DNA of 15,822 nt from Bacteroidota bacterium (GCA_013287095.1 JABDEJ010000055.1:1-15822), one strand, 5' to 3'. Positions 1 to 7,956 are shown, numbered from the stretch's first letter. Made by a program: numbers and translations. Notes: generated from the sequence alone by a model not told the origin.

Positions 1-167
1 AACAGGCTCCGTCCCTGGATGAGATGTACAAGATGATCATTGACAAAGACCCACTTTTAGAACTTTATGATTGCGGCAGCAGGTACGAAATGACAGATCC
101 TGCAAAGGAGATAAATGAGATGATCAAGAAAGATGAATTGAAGAAGAATGCGAAGCAGATTAAGTAA
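1..167 (+). CDS. 3' end of an unrecognised gene (partial)
   Basis: The frame that begins at base 3 stays open for 54 codons and ends at the TAA at 165-167; the 5' part lies outside the window. The visible tail is charged and lysine-rich, ends in KKNAKQIK and looks helical. Aspartate, glutamate and lysine dominate, and there is no membrane segment. I do not recognise the family from this fragment. The downstream neighbour is convergent (it ends at 249), and the 81-bp gap holds degenerate heptamers. Coding status is supported only by the open frame and the protein-like composition. Confidence 0.55.
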   Translation, partial: QAPSLDEMYKMIIDKDPLLELYDCGSRYEMTDPAKEINEMIKKDELKKNAKQIK

Positions 168-202
168 TGTGTTAAAGTGCTGATGCGATGATGTGCTAAT
201 TG
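168..202. repeat. Degenerate heptamer array A
   Basis: Directly after the stop of the first gene, five consecutive 7-bp units can be laid out: tgtgtta, aagtgct, gatgcga, tgatgtg, ctaattg. The units share a g/t-rich atg-t-ct flavour rather than an exact sequence. This is the weakest of the arrays by itself. It is listed because several other junctions in the window show the same 7-bp step. Confidence 0.4.
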
Positions 203-248
203 CTTCGCATGTCATAGCATCAGCGAAGACAGGCTACACATTATACAC

Positions 249-276
249 TTACTCCTGATTCCTGACTCCTGACTCC
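249..276. repeat. Degenerate heptamer array B
   Basis: Four 7-bp units in direct tandem: ttactcc, tgattcc, tgactcc, tgactcc. The last two are identical. The array overlaps the 3' end of the methyltransferase gene, and its first three bases are that gene's stop codon on the minus strand. Confidence 0.8.
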
Positions 277-1442
277 TCTTTAACCACCCTTGTCCCTTCA
301 TACAACTCATACTCGAGCAGGCGGCAATCTATCTTTCCATTATAAAACTCTATGCGTCTTTTGGTTGCGAGCCTTACTTTTTTGGCAAGGTCCATGTTCC
401 CAGTGAAAACATATCCGGTATAGCCCTTACATTTTTGCTTAAAGAAATCACCGATGGCGGCATAAGTCACCTCTAAAATATCAGCCTCTCCAAGCCGTTC
501 ACCATATTCCGGGTTCAGGATCACAATTCCCTTTTGGGTTTCAGGTATGAAGGTTTCTTCGAAATCGCATTTTTCAAATCGGATCAGGTTTTCAACACGG
601 GCCGCCATGGCATTTGCCCTCGCTGCAGAGATCGCATGGGGATCGTTATCAGTAGCAATAATTGGGAAATGAAGGTTGCCGCTAATCTTACTCACTGCTT
701 CCTGTCGCATGTCTTTGGCAATGGTATCATCATATCCTCTGATATGGCTGTATCCGAAATCAATTCGCATGAGCCCGGGCGCTTTGTTCATCGCCATCAG
801 AGCCGCTTCAATAGCCAAAGTTCCGCTGCCGCACATTGGGTTTACAAAAGCGCTTTGTTTGTCCCACTTGGTTGCCATAATCACTGAGGCAGCAAGGGCT
901 TCCTGCATAGGGGCCTTTACCGTAACACTTCTATACCTGTGCTTTGCAATTGTTTCGCCTGATGTGTCAATAAAAATAGCTGCATCACTATCTTTCCAAT
1001 ACAGGTATATCACCATTTTATCCGTATCAGGACCAGAATCCGGCCTTTCACCTGTCTTTTTCTTCATCCTGTCCACTATGGCATCCTTTACCTTCAGGTT
1101 GGCAAAACGTGTATCCTTGATAAAATCGTTTTCAACAAAAGAGCCGATGCTGATATACCCCTTTGGCACAATGTATTCTTCCCATGGAAGATCTACGAGT
1201 CTTTCATATAATTGATCCGGATTATCTGCCGTAAAAGAATCCAGCAAAAACATTACTCTATATGCTGTTCGCAAATAGAGGTTCAGCCTTATGCAATCCT
1301 CAAGTGTACCCGTAATTTGTACACTGGCATCGGTTGCTTCGTTTACCTTATAACCAAGCGCTTCCACTTCCATTTTCAGGTAGATTCCGCACCGCTTGGC
1401 GCAGTTGATACGGATGGTACTTTTGAGTTTGAATACTGACAA
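249..1442 (-). CDS. THUMP-domain class I SAM-dependent RNA methyltransferase (RlmL N-terminal-like)
   Basis: The 397-residue protein probably methylates guanine N2 in rRNA, like the RlmK/L and YpsC families. The N-terminal half (about 45-155) fits a THUMP RNA-binding domain. The C-terminal half is a Rossmann methyltransferase: SAM-binding motif NPMCGSGTLAIEAAL at 201-215, acidic motif ATDNDPHA at 263-270, and catalytic motif IV at 310-318. Motif IV reads NPEYGERLG; the E. coli family has NPPYGERL, so a proline is replaced by glutamate. I cannot say from this sequence alone whether that is normal in the phylum. The start MSVFKLKSTIRINC fits the family's usual N-terminus. The last eight or nine residues (ESGVRNQE) and the TAA stop are encoded by a heptamer array, so the native end was probably a little shorter. 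The Plug gene lies upstream on the same strand, 84 bp away. Confidence 0.9.
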   Translation of the reverse strand: MSVFKLKSTIRINCAKRCGIYLKMEVEALGYKVNEATDASVQITGTLEDCIRLNLYLRTAYRVMFLLDSFTADNPDQLYERLVDLPWEEYIVPKGYISIGSFVENDFIKDTRFANLKVKDAIVDRMKKKTGERPDSGPDTDKMVIYLYWKDSDAAIFIDTSGETIAKHRYRSVTVKAPMQEALAASVIMATKWDKQSAFVNPMCGSGTLAIEAALMAMNKAPGLMRIDFGYSHIRGYDDTIAKDMRQEAVSKISGNLHFPIIATDNDPHAISAARANAMAARVENLIRFEKCDFEETFIPETQKGIVILNPEYGERLGEADILEVTYAAIGDFFKQKCKGYTGYVFTGNMDLAKKVRLATKRRIEFYNGKIDCRLLEYELYEGTRVVKEESGVRNQE

Positions 1443-1443
1443 G

Positions 1444-1478
1444 GGAAATTGTGATTTGTGATTTGTGATTTGAAATTT
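1444..1478. repeat. Degenerate heptamer array C
   Basis: Five 7-bp units: ggaaatt, then gtgattt three times, then gaaattt. The array begins one base beyond the methyltransferase start codon, so it lies in that gene's 5' leader. No TAnnTTTG promoter is visible in this leader, so the gene may be read from the Plug gene promoter. Confidence 0.85.
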
Positions 1479-1500
1479 GGGGCTAACGCGCGATTGTTTT

Positions 1501-1528
1501 ATTGGTCATTGATAATTGGTGATTGATC
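1501..1528. repeat. Degenerate heptamer array D
   Basis: Four 7-bp units that all begin with att: attggtc, attgata, attggtg, attgatc. The fourth unit runs into the TGA stop of the Plug-family gene (1527-1529 on the minus strand). The unit differs from array C only 25 bp away, while the 7-bp step is kept. Confidence 0.75.
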
Positions 1529-2852
1529 ATTTAGCAATCCCAGTATTCAACCTCAATGTTCCTACTAAAAGATCGCATAAGCCGCTGGGTGGATGATAGT
1601 ACACAAATACGGTATAATTATTTTCAGTTTCCCAATGGTTGCCTTCAAATTCTGAGGGATCGATTTTTCCGTCTTTTACTTTCACATATTCATAGTCATA
1701 TACCCCCTGTTTGAGCAGAACATTACACTCATAGCCAAACCGTGCGCTGTATTCAAGTTTAAAACGTTTTTCAAGCTGCCAGTCAGACAGCGCACCGAAT
1801 ACATAAATTTCGCTCCCACCCCCATCATCAGTATATGCCGGTGAAAGTTTGAAGTGAACATCGGTATAATCCGCAATCGCACTGGCATCTGCATCAGTTG
1901 GGTCCACAATTACATAATTGCCGTCCTGGTCTATGGTACTAGTATATACGGTATAAGAACGATCCTCATCAGGGTAGAGGTTGACATGATAAAGAGAATC
2001 AAGTGTAAAACTCCTGACCCCCACACCCCTGTATCGCAGATCGCGGTCGTCAAACATTCTGAATTCATTTCCGGCATCAAACAGGTTACCTTCCTGGTAA
2101 TCATATATCAGGCTGTTGTTGTTGACATAAGTAGGTTTCAGGTTTGTGATTTCATTGTCCCAACGCCAGTTTTGCCTGATAACCGTTTTGATATCGTTCA
2201 AAGGATCCATGAGTGTCAGAGTACCTGTATTGATCGTAAAATTGATCTCATGTTTGGTATCCCTTGATTGCGGATCTGTAGCTCTTTGCGCGGTTCCCCC
2301 GATGTTCACCAGCTTTTCATAGACATAAAACCGGCGAACAAGAACGGGCTTATCCGGATCATCAACATAAATCACAAGCACATAATTTCCGGAGACCTTG
2401 GGGCGGATGTTAGAAGTTGGGAAATTGACACTATAGTGTGCATATTTGACGTAAGTAGCAGAAGAAAACACTGCATTTGGAACATAATCTGAGTTCAATC
2501 CACGGATATAATCGCTTTGCAGCATCTGGCTTTTGTGCCAATCCGCTTCACAATGCACAATAGTGAACTGGTAGGTTATAGCAGCCCCGGTACCAAGCAC
2601 ATCCCAGGATAGCATTACATTGTCCTTGGAACCAATTTGAATAATAGGATAGGTATTTGATTGTCCAGATCCTCCGCGGCTGAATAATACAGTATGGATA
2701 TTTGGGTCATTTACGGCTTCTGTCATTACAGGGAAGTCATCTCCCAGTGCCTTGCCAGAATGAAAAAATGCAAAGAGCAATACCATGCAAAAAAGGATTT
2801 GGATCCATTTGAAATCGTACTTTCGGGCAGGAGATGAATTAATATTGATCAT
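1527..2852 (-). CDS. Type IX secretion system Plug-family protein (DUF5103)
   Basis: DUF5103 proteins include the periplasmic Plug that blocks the SprA outer-membrane translocon of F. johnsoniae T9SS. From the chosen start the product has 441 residues. A signal peptide with the hydrophobic stretch ILFCMVLLFAFFHSGKALG is followed by the family's opening NDPNIHTVLFSRGG and YPIIQIGSKDNVMLSWDVLG, and then by the conserved FTIVHCEADWHKSQM block. The C-terminal quarter (IYVFGALSDWQLE) resembles the beta-sandwich domain usual at this end. The open frame could begin at 2924, but that codon overlaps a promoter -7 box. I therefore place the start at 2852 (MININSS), ahead of the signal peptide; a later Met at the hydrophobic core is less likely. 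The stop lies in heptamer array D. Nothing else of T9SS is in the window, which fits the scattered T9SS genes of Bacteroidota. Confidence 0.88.
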   Translation of the reverse strand: MININSSPARKYDFKWIQILFCMVLLFAFFHSGKALGDDFPVMTEAVNDPNIHTVLFSRGGSGQSNTYPIIQIGSKDNVMLSWDVLGTGAAITYQFTIVHCEADWHKSQMLQSDYIRGLNSDYVPNAVFSSATYVKYAHYSVNFPTSNIRPKVSGNYVLVIYVDDPDKPVLVRRFYVYEKLVNIGGTAQRATDPQSRDTKHEINFTINTGTLTLMDPLNDIKTVIRQNWRWDNEITNLKPTYVNNNSLIYDYQEGNLFDAGNEFRMFDDRDLRYRGVGVRSFTLDSLYHVNLYPDEDRSYTVYTSTIDQDGNYVIVDPTDADASAIADYTDVHFKLSPAYTDDGGGSEIYVFGALSDWQLEKRFKLEYSARFGYECNVLLKQGVYDYEYVKVKDGKIDPSEFEGNHWETENNYTVFVYYHPPSGLCDLLVGTLRLNTGIAK

Positions 2853-2921
2853 CAGGCAGGTAACGGAAATCAGTATGAAAATATTTTGACAATCATAAAA
2901 GCCGGGTTTCAATCGGGAAAA

Positions 2922-2950
2922 CAAAAGTATGGGTTTTCTGTATATACAAA
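2922..2950 (-). promoter_or_regulatory. Bacteroidota-type promoter of the Plug-family gene
   Basis: On the minus strand, TTTG (2950-2947) and TACTTTTG (2929-2922) are 17 bp apart. This matches the Bacteroidota pattern TTG-N17-23-TAnnTTTG. The expected transcript start is near 2915, leaving a leader of roughly 60 bases before the ATG at 2852. This rules against the longer reading frame from 2924. Confidence 0.7.
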
Positions 2951-3000
2951 GGGAAGAAGGGGGGAAATTGTTTATATTTATATACAGCTTGCGTACTTTT

Positions 3001-3035
3001 CACCTCTCACTTCTTACTTCTTACTCTTTAACCCC
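3001..3035. repeat. Degenerate heptamer array E
   Basis: Five 7-bp pyrimidine-rich units: cacctct, cacttct, tacttct, tactctt, taacccc. The array lies between the divergent promoters of the Plug-family gene and the nuo block. Confidence 0.8.
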
Positions 3036-3076
3036 ATATTTTTTCCCAGTACCCACTTTTTTTAACGACAGAAGGA

Positions 3077-3084
3077 TAACTTTG
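3077..3084 (+). promoter_or_regulatory. -7 box of the nuoJKLM transcription unit
   Basis: TAACTTTG followed by CA matches the Bacteroidota -7 element TAnnTTTG. Transcription would start near 3090, leaving a very short leader before the nuoJ ATG at 3104. The -33 region is only a T run without a clear TTG. The box implies that nuoJKLM here can be transcribed without an upstream nuoA-I block. Confidence 0.65.
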
Positions 3085-3103
3085 CACCCATTATTACAAA
3101 CCT

Positions 3104-3613
3104 ATGATTCTCGCGGGCTTCTACGTACTATCGTCCCTTGCCATATTCAGCGCACTGATGGTGGTATTTTCCCGCAATCCCGTTCATAGTGTCCTTTACC
3201 TGGTCATCACTTTTTTTTGCATCACGGGCCATTATGCCCTGCTGAATGCCCAGTTCCTGGCTATCGTGAACTTTATCGTGTACGCCGGGGCTATTATGGT
3301 CTTGTTCCTGTTTGTAGTGATGCTTCTGAACCTTAATGCCTCCATTGAGCCGCATAAAAGTACATTACTCAAGTTTGCAGCAGCCTTTTCGGGTGGATTG
3401 CTGTTGGTAGTCCTGGCAGCTTCGGTGCGTGGCATGGGAAATTATAAACCAGACCTGACACACTATAACCCGCACATGGGCGAGGTAAAAAACCTTGGAA
3501 AGGTTCTATATACTGATTATTGGCTTCCATTTGAAATATCATCAGTCCTGTTTCTATCAGCGATGGTAGGGGCGGTACTACTTGGCAAAAAGGAAACAGC
3601 AAGTGATCAATAA
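3104..3613 (+). CDS. nuoJ: NADH-quinone oxidoreductase subunit J
   Basis: This is a membrane-arm subunit of respiratory complex I in the inner membrane. At 169 residues it has the family's length and about five hydrophobic segments. The family signature is clear in residues 1-58: FSRNPVHSVLYLVITFF, then a segment around NFIVYAGAIMVLFLFVVMLL, which carries the conserved tyrosine and the bulge-forming glycine of TM3. The ATG at 3104 lies about 20 bp behind a TAACTTTG box. The last codons and the TAA overlap heptamer array F, and an unusual gap of 91 bp separates it from nuoK. No nuoA-I genes precede it; the upstream neighbour is a divergent T9SS gene. Confidence 0.96.
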   Translation: MILAGFYVLSSLAIFSALMVVFSRNPVHSVLYLVITFFCITGHYALLNAQFLAIVNFIVYAGAIMVLFLFVVMLLNLNASIEPHKSTLLKFAAAFSGGLLLVVLAASVRGMGNYKPDLTHYNPHMGEVKNLGKVLYTDYWLPFEISSVLFLSAMVGAVLLGKKETASDQ

Positions 3614-3652
3614 ACAATTATCAATTATCAATAAGAAATCATCAACATGTAA
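3604..3652. repeat. Degenerate heptamer array F
   Basis: Seven consecutive 7-bp units, most ending in caa: tgatcaa, taaacaa, ttatcaa, ttatcaa, taagaaa, tcatcaa, catgtaa. It begins inside the last codons of nuoJ, so the second unit supplies the nuoJ TAA stop. This is the longest array of the window. Confidence 0.85.
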
Positions 3653-3669
3653 GGGTTCGTTGGGCGAAG

Positions 3670-3711
3670 CAATCTTCAATCTTTTAATCTTTTAATTTTT
3701 CAATTTGAATT
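3670..3711. repeat. Degenerate heptamer/octamer array G
   Basis: Units of 7 bp, drifting towards 8: caatctt, caatctt, ttaatct, tttaatt, tttcaat, ttgaatt. The array fills the stretch before nuoK, and its last unit contains the TTG start codon of nuoK. Confidence 0.65.
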
Positions 3712-4025
3712 CTATCATCACAAGCGTTCCGATAAACTCATACATCCTGCTATGCAGTACCTTGTTTTGTATAGGGGTGATGGGGGTATTGCTTCGCCGG
3801 AATATCATAATCATTTTTATGTCGGTGGAGTTGATGCTGAATTCTGTAAATCTTTTGTTTACGGCATTTTCAGCTTATAGCTCCAATCCGGCCGGACAGA
3901 TATTTGTCTTTTTCGTGATGGTGGTGGCGGCAGCCGAAATTGCTATCGGATTAGCCATTGTGATTATGATCCACCGGAATACCAAAACGGTTGACGTTAA
4001 CGAATGGAGCAAGCTTAAAGGATAA
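3705..4025 (+). CDS. nuoK: NADH-quinone oxidoreductase subunit K
   Basis: This is a small three-helix subunit of the proton-pumping arm of complex I. The 106 residues show the family's core: GVMGVLLRRNIIIIFMSVELMLNSVNLLF, broken here as LLRRN followed by a helix with the conserved glutamate (SVELML), then a last helix with AAAEIAIGLAIVI, which carries the second conserved glutamate. The C-terminal motif is IHRNTKTVDVNEWSKLKG. No ATG exists in frame early enough to keep helix 1; the TTG at 3705 is the most plausible start and lies within heptamer array G. An ATG start would be MGVLLRR, which would delete the first helix. nuoL starts 9 bp after the stop. Confidence 0.95.
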   Translation: MNSIITSVPINSYILLCSTLFCIGVMGVLLRRNIIIIFMSVELMLNSVNLLFTAFSAYSSNPAGQIFVFFVMVVAAAEIAIGLAIVIMIHRNTKTVDVNEWSKLKG

Positions 4026-4034
4026 AGGAACTGC

Positions 4035-5975
4035 ATGAACATTGAATTCATATTAGCAACATCTATTCTGATACCCCTTGCAGGATTCCTGGTTAATTTT
4101 CTATTCGGCAATAAAATGCCGAAAGGATTGGTCAGTATTATTGGCTGCGGTTCCATATTAGTCGCCTTGGTGATGAATATCATTTTATTCTGTAATGCAC
4201 TCAACGGCCCGGTTACAATTACTTATTTCAACTGGATACATGCGGGGAGTTTCAGTGTCGATTTTTCGTTTTTAATTGACAGGCTTTCGGTTCTGATGCT
4301 ATTGATCATCACGGGCGTTGGTTTTTTGATACACCTGTACTCAGTAGGCTATATGCACGATGATGATGCCTATTTCAGGTATTTCGCTTATCTGAACCTG
4401 TTTGTTTTCTTTATGCAAATGCTGGTGATGGGCGCAAATTACCTGATCGCCTTTATCGGTTGGGAAGGGGTAGGGCTATGTTCTTATCTCTTAATTGGGT
4501 TCTGGTATAAGAATGCTTCCTATAACAATGCCGCCAAGAAGGCATTTATCATGAACCGCATCGGTGACCTGGGATTCTTGATCGGGATATTCTGGATTTT
4601 CAACCAGTTCGGCTCTGTCAATTATAAAGAAGTATTTGCGGGGGCACAAGGGTTTATTATTAACAACAATTACAACGATACCGTTATCATATTCATTACC
4701 GTATTGCTATTTATAGGAGCCATTGGCAAGAGCGCCCAGATACCATTATATACCTGGCTGCCGGATGCGATGGCGGGTCCGACTCCCGTATCGGCATTGA
4801 TCCACGCGGCTACGATGGTTACGGCAGGTATTTATGTGATCGTCAGGTCGCACGTATTATATAGTCTGGCGCCGTTTACCCAGGATATTATTGCGATAGT
4901 AGGTATTACCACCGCCTTTTTTGCAGCAACAATCGGCCTTGCCCAAAATGATATTAAAAAAGTACTTGCCTATTCTACGGTAAGCCAGTTGGGATATATG
5001 TTTGTGGCTTTGGGCGTTGGGGCTTATGGCTCAGGTATGTTCCATCTCATGACCCATGCTTTTTTCAAAGCATTATTGTTCCTCTGTGCAGGTAGTGTTA
5101 TTCACGCTATGGGCGGGGAGCAGGACATGCGTGTGATGGGCGGCCTTCGTAAAAAACTGCCAATTACTTTTATTACCATGCTTACCGGGACGCTTGCGAT
5201 ATCAGGTATTCCACCGTTTGCAGGTTTCTTTTCTAAAGATGAAATACTGGCGAAAGCCTATGAGCACAACCCAATCCTTTGGGTGGTGGGATTGATCACG
5301 GCTGTGATTACGGCAGTATATATGTTCAGGATGTTGTTCCTTACTTTTTATGGGGATTTCAGAGGGGACACGCACCAGCCCCAAGGGGGTGCCTTCGCAG
5401 AATCGCACCTGCATGAATCTCCTCCTACCATGACAATTCCGCTGATGATATTGGCAGTATTATCATTGATCGGTGGCTTTGTAGGTATCCCGGAAGTGTT
5501 TGGTGGCAAGCATATTCTCAATGAGTATTTCGCACCGATTTTCAGTGATATTGCAACTGTTCCTTCTACAGGAACACCGCTTTCTCATTCTATGGAATTT
5601 ATTTTGATGGCAGTGTCTGTGGGTCTGGTATTGATCGCCATCTATTTTGCTTCGCGCATGTTCATCAAAAAAACAGCCGAAGGCATGGAGGACGAAAACC
5701 AGAAAGGTTTCGCCAAATTGCTGGCCCACAAATATTATGTAGATGAATTTTATGATGCCATTATCGTGAAACCGGCCGACTGGTTTTCAGGATTTATATA
5801 TCGTTTCTTAGAACTTGATTTTATTGACGGCATTGTGAATGGGGTAGGCAGGCTAACGTCTTATTCAGGCAAGACCATCCGCAAACTGCAAACGGGTCAT
5901 ATAGGGTTCTATCTTTTTGCGATGACCATTTGCATTGTCATTCTTATATTAATCAATAATTTCTTTATCAGCTAA
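4035..5975 (+). CDS. nuoL: NADH-quinone oxidoreductase subunit L
   Basis: This is the large distal antiporter-like subunit of complex I, which pumps protons across the inner membrane. Its 646 residues are normal for the family. Visible key positions are the TM5 glutamate E144 in FIGWEGVGLCSYLLIGFW, K232 in GKSAQIPLYTWLPDAMAGPTP (residues 231-251), the histidine of SALIHAATMV, DIKKVLAYSTVSQLGYM, and K345 in HAFFKALLFL. The C-terminal part holds a cytosolic amphipathic segment (near AEGMEDENQKGFAKLLAHKYYVDEF) and a last membrane helix, as expected for the long lateral helix. nuoM follows 2 bp after the stop, so the two are translated as one operon. Confidence 0.97.
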   Translation: MNIEFILATSILIPLAGFLVNFLFGNKMPKGLVSIIGCGSILVALVMNIILFCNALNGPVTITYFNWIHAGSFSVDFSFLIDRLSVLMLLIITGVGFLIHLYSVGYMHDDDAYFRYFAYLNLFVFFMQMLVMGANYLIAFIGWEGVGLCSYLLIGFWYKNASYNNAAKKAFIMNRIGDLGFLIGIFWIFNQFGSVNYKEVFAGAQGFIINNNYNDTVIIFITVLLFIGAIGKSAQIPLYTWLPDAMAGPTPVSALIHAATMVTAGIYVIVRSHVLYSLAPFTQDIIAIVGITTAFFAATIGLAQNDIKKVLAYSTVSQLGYMFVALGVGAYGSGMFHLMTHAFFKALLFLCAGSVIHAMGGEQDMRVMGGLRKKLPITFITMLTGTLAISGIPPFAGFFSKDEILAKAYEHNPILWVVGLITAVITAVYMFRMLFLTFYGDFRGDTHQPQGGAFAESHLHESPPTMTIPLMILAVLSLIGGFVGIPEVFGGKHILNEYFAPIFSDIATVPSTGTPLSHSMEFILMAVSVGLVLIAIYFASRMFIKKTAEGMEDENQKGFAKLLAHKYYVDEFYDAIIVKPADWFSGFIYRFLELDFIDGIVNGVGRLTSYSGKTIRKLQTGHIGFYLFAMTICIVILILINNFFIS

Positions 5976-5977
5976 GC

Positions 5978-7441
5978 ATGATCAACACATTCCTCATAGC
6001 ATGGCCGCTTTTTTCTGTGTTGCTGATATTGGCGATGGGTAAGGACAGGGCCAAATGGACGGCATTATTATCTGCTACCGTTCAGTTCTGCGTGACGATC
6101 TATGCATGGATGCAGTTCGTGCCAACCGCGGGCGTACAATTCGGAACAGACGTGGAATGGATACCACAATTGGGGATTCATTTTAATATCGGTATAGACG
6201 GCATCAGTATGCTTGTCGTGCTGTTGACCAACCTGTTAACCCCGCTTATTATCCTGTCATCAGTCAGAAAAAATTACGAACGTCAGACATTGTTTTATAG
6301 CCTGATACTCATCATGCAGGCGGCCTTGGTAGGTGTGTTTTCTGCCCGCGATATGTTCCTATATTATATTTTCTGGGAACTGGCATTGGTGCCGATTTAC
6401 CTGATCGTATTGATCTATGGTGCAGAGAACAGGGTGAAGATCACTTTTAAGTTTTTCATCTATACCATGTTCGGCAGCTTGCTGATGCTGGTTGGGATTT
6501 TATATCTCTATTACCTGACCCCGGCGCCACATAATTTTGACATCAATACCCTATCGAATCTGCATCCAGATGAAAAAGCACAAGGATGGATCTTTTGGGC
6601 TTTCTTTATCGCTTTTGCCATAAAAATGCCGGTATTTCCCTTCCATACCTGGCAGCCTGATACCTATACCACAGCACCTGCACAAGGAACGATGCTTCTT
6701 TCTGGTATCATGCTCAAAATGGGGATATACAGTGTCATACGTTGGATACTTCCAATCGTACCAATGGGTGTACAGGACTGGGGGAAGGTAGCCCTGATAT
6801 TGTCACTGATCGGCATTGTATATGGATCGTGGATTGCGATCACACAAAAAGATTTCAAACGCCTTTTGGCTTATTCTTCTTTCTCACACGTTGGGTTGAT
6901 TTCGGCAGCCATATTTACCCTCACTCTTACAGGTTTACAGGGCAGTATGATCCAGATGTTTTCTCACGGGATCAATATCGTAGGATTGTTTTTTGTAGCA
7001 CAGATAATATACGACCGTACGGGCACTTTTCATCTCCCTGATCTAGGCGGACTGATGAAGAAAGCTCCTGTGCTGTCCGCATTGTTTATGATCATTCTTT
7101 TAGGCAGCGTAGGTTTGCCACTGACGGATGGATTTGTGGGTGAGTTTATGATGCTATCCGGCACCTACCAGGCAAGTCCCTGGATAGCGGCTGTGGCAGG
7201 ATTGACAATCATCTTCAGCGCTGTCTATATGTTCCGTTTATACCAGGCATCCATGCTTGGCGAACTTAATCCCGCACTCGAAAATTTCGAAGACGTAAAA
7301 GGCTCTGAAACCATTGTACTGGTGATCATTGCGTTCCTGGTAGTTATCATCGGCATCTACCCCAAACCATTGCTTGACACTACGGAACCCGCTATTACAG
7401 CTATACTGAAGGGTATCCCGAATGTGGATATCTGGCAGTAG
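5978..7441 (+). CDS. nuoM: NADH-quinone oxidoreductase subunit M
   Basis: This is the second antiporter-like proton-pumping subunit of complex I, with 487 residues and about 14 membrane helices. Conserved positions include E134 in FWELALVPIYLI, K216 in AIKMPVFPFHTWQPDTYTTAP and K247 in MLKMGIYSVIRW. QKDFKRLLAYSSFSHVG and FSHGINIVGLFFVAQIIYDR follow, as in other NuoM. The family's usual HTWLPDA reads HTWQPDT. The protein ends TTEPAITAILKGIPNVDIWQ, and the same end occurs again at 8159-8224. nuoN, the usual next gene, is not present within the following 8 kb. The stop is followed after 15 bp by the ATG of an accessory gene. Confidence 0.97.
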   Translation: MINTFLIAWPLFSVLLILAMGKDRAKWTALLSATVQFCVTIYAWMQFVPTAGVQFGTDVEWIPQLGIHFNIGIDGISMLVVLLTNLLTPLIILSSVRKNYERQTLFYSLILIMQAALVGVFSARDMFLYYIFWELALVPIYLIVLIYGAENRVKITFKFFIYTMFGSLLMLVGILYLYYLTPAPHNFDINTLSNLHPDEKAQGWIFWAFFIAFAIKMPVFPFHTWQPDTYTTAPAQGTMLLSGIMLKMGIYSVIRWILPIVPMGVQDWGKVALILSLIGIVYGSWIAITQKDFKRLLAYSSFSHVGLISAAIFTLTLTGLQGSMIQMFSHGINIVGLFFVAQIIYDRTGTFHLPDLGGLMKKAPVLSALFMIILLGSVGLPLTDGFVGEFMMLSGTYQASPWIAAVAGLTIIFSAVYMFRLYQASMLGELNPALENFEDVKGSETIVLVIIAFLVVIIGIYPKPLLDTTEPAITAILKGIPNVDIWQ

Positions 7442-7456
7442 GGGGAAATTGATACA

Positions 7457-7917
7457 ATGGCAAACCGGGATAAATACGAAACGGAAACCTCTGCTTCATC
7501 ATCACAATACGTATTTTTTAGTGTTGGCCGAGAGGGAAAATTGAAAAAAGGGTTCAATATACCAATATCAGCGATTACGAGGGTACTGATAATTGTGCTT
7601 TTGGAGACTGGGATGAAAATAACCAGCTCATAATTGATGATAGCGTTACAAACAACGGGGATATGTCTAAAGTCATTGCAACTGTAGTCGGTACCATTTA
7701 TGATTATACGAGCATATATCCAGACAGGCTCATCTATTTTAAAGGTAGTTCTTTAACCAGGACACACATGTATGGGAAAATTATTTTCGATTATCATGAT
7801 GAACTTGTTAAGGACTTTTATATATTTGGCATCAAAAATGAGGTTGTTGGTGACATTTCGACCTATTCTAAAGAAGAAAGGGATAATTATGAGGCTTTTG
7901 TGGTGAAAAGACGTTGA
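7457..7917 (+). pseudogene. DUF6934-like gene broken by a one-base frameshift
   Basis: Two frames join into one family-like protein. The first, from the ATG at 7457, begins MANRDKYETETSASSSQYVF and runs through VGREGKLKK. The second continues as RVQYTNISDYEGTDNCAFGD, then DDSVTNNGDMSKVIATVVGT, YPDRLIYFKGSSLTRTHMYG and the end NYEAFVVKRR. These blocks match the layout I remember for DUF6934 (KYE..., FGD, SVTNNGD..KV.ATV, KGS...R, NYEAFLVKR); this was not searched. The switch is a -1 shift at an A6G3 tract (7544-7552). With a seventh A the gene would encode 153 residues without a break. As written, the first frame ends after about 58 residues. The second part is open from 7663 (ATG), and a truncated product from there would lack the first third. 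Function unknown. It could be a pseudogene or a sequencing error in a homopolymer. Confidence 0.75.
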
Positions 7918-7956
7918 ACTGGAACAATTTATAGATTAAAAGCATTTAGTGGATAT

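Noticed and set aside
534..1215. Plus-strand open frames opposite the methyltransferase
   Set aside because: They overlap a well-conserved gene on the other strand, have no promoter or family pattern and are shadows.
2929..3189. 86-residue plus-strand frame across heptamer array E into nuoJ
   Set aside because: It overlaps nuoJ in another frame, is partly translated heptamer repeat, and begins within the divergent promoter.
168..3711. CRISPR array
   Set aside because: The repeats are 7 bp, contiguous, degenerate and without spacers.
7538..7556. Programmed -1 frameshift in the DUF6934-like gene
   Set aside because: aaaaaag is present, but the zero frame reads ttg aaa aaa ggg, one base out of phase with the dnaX-type slippery heptamer. 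A missing base in the A tract is simpler.
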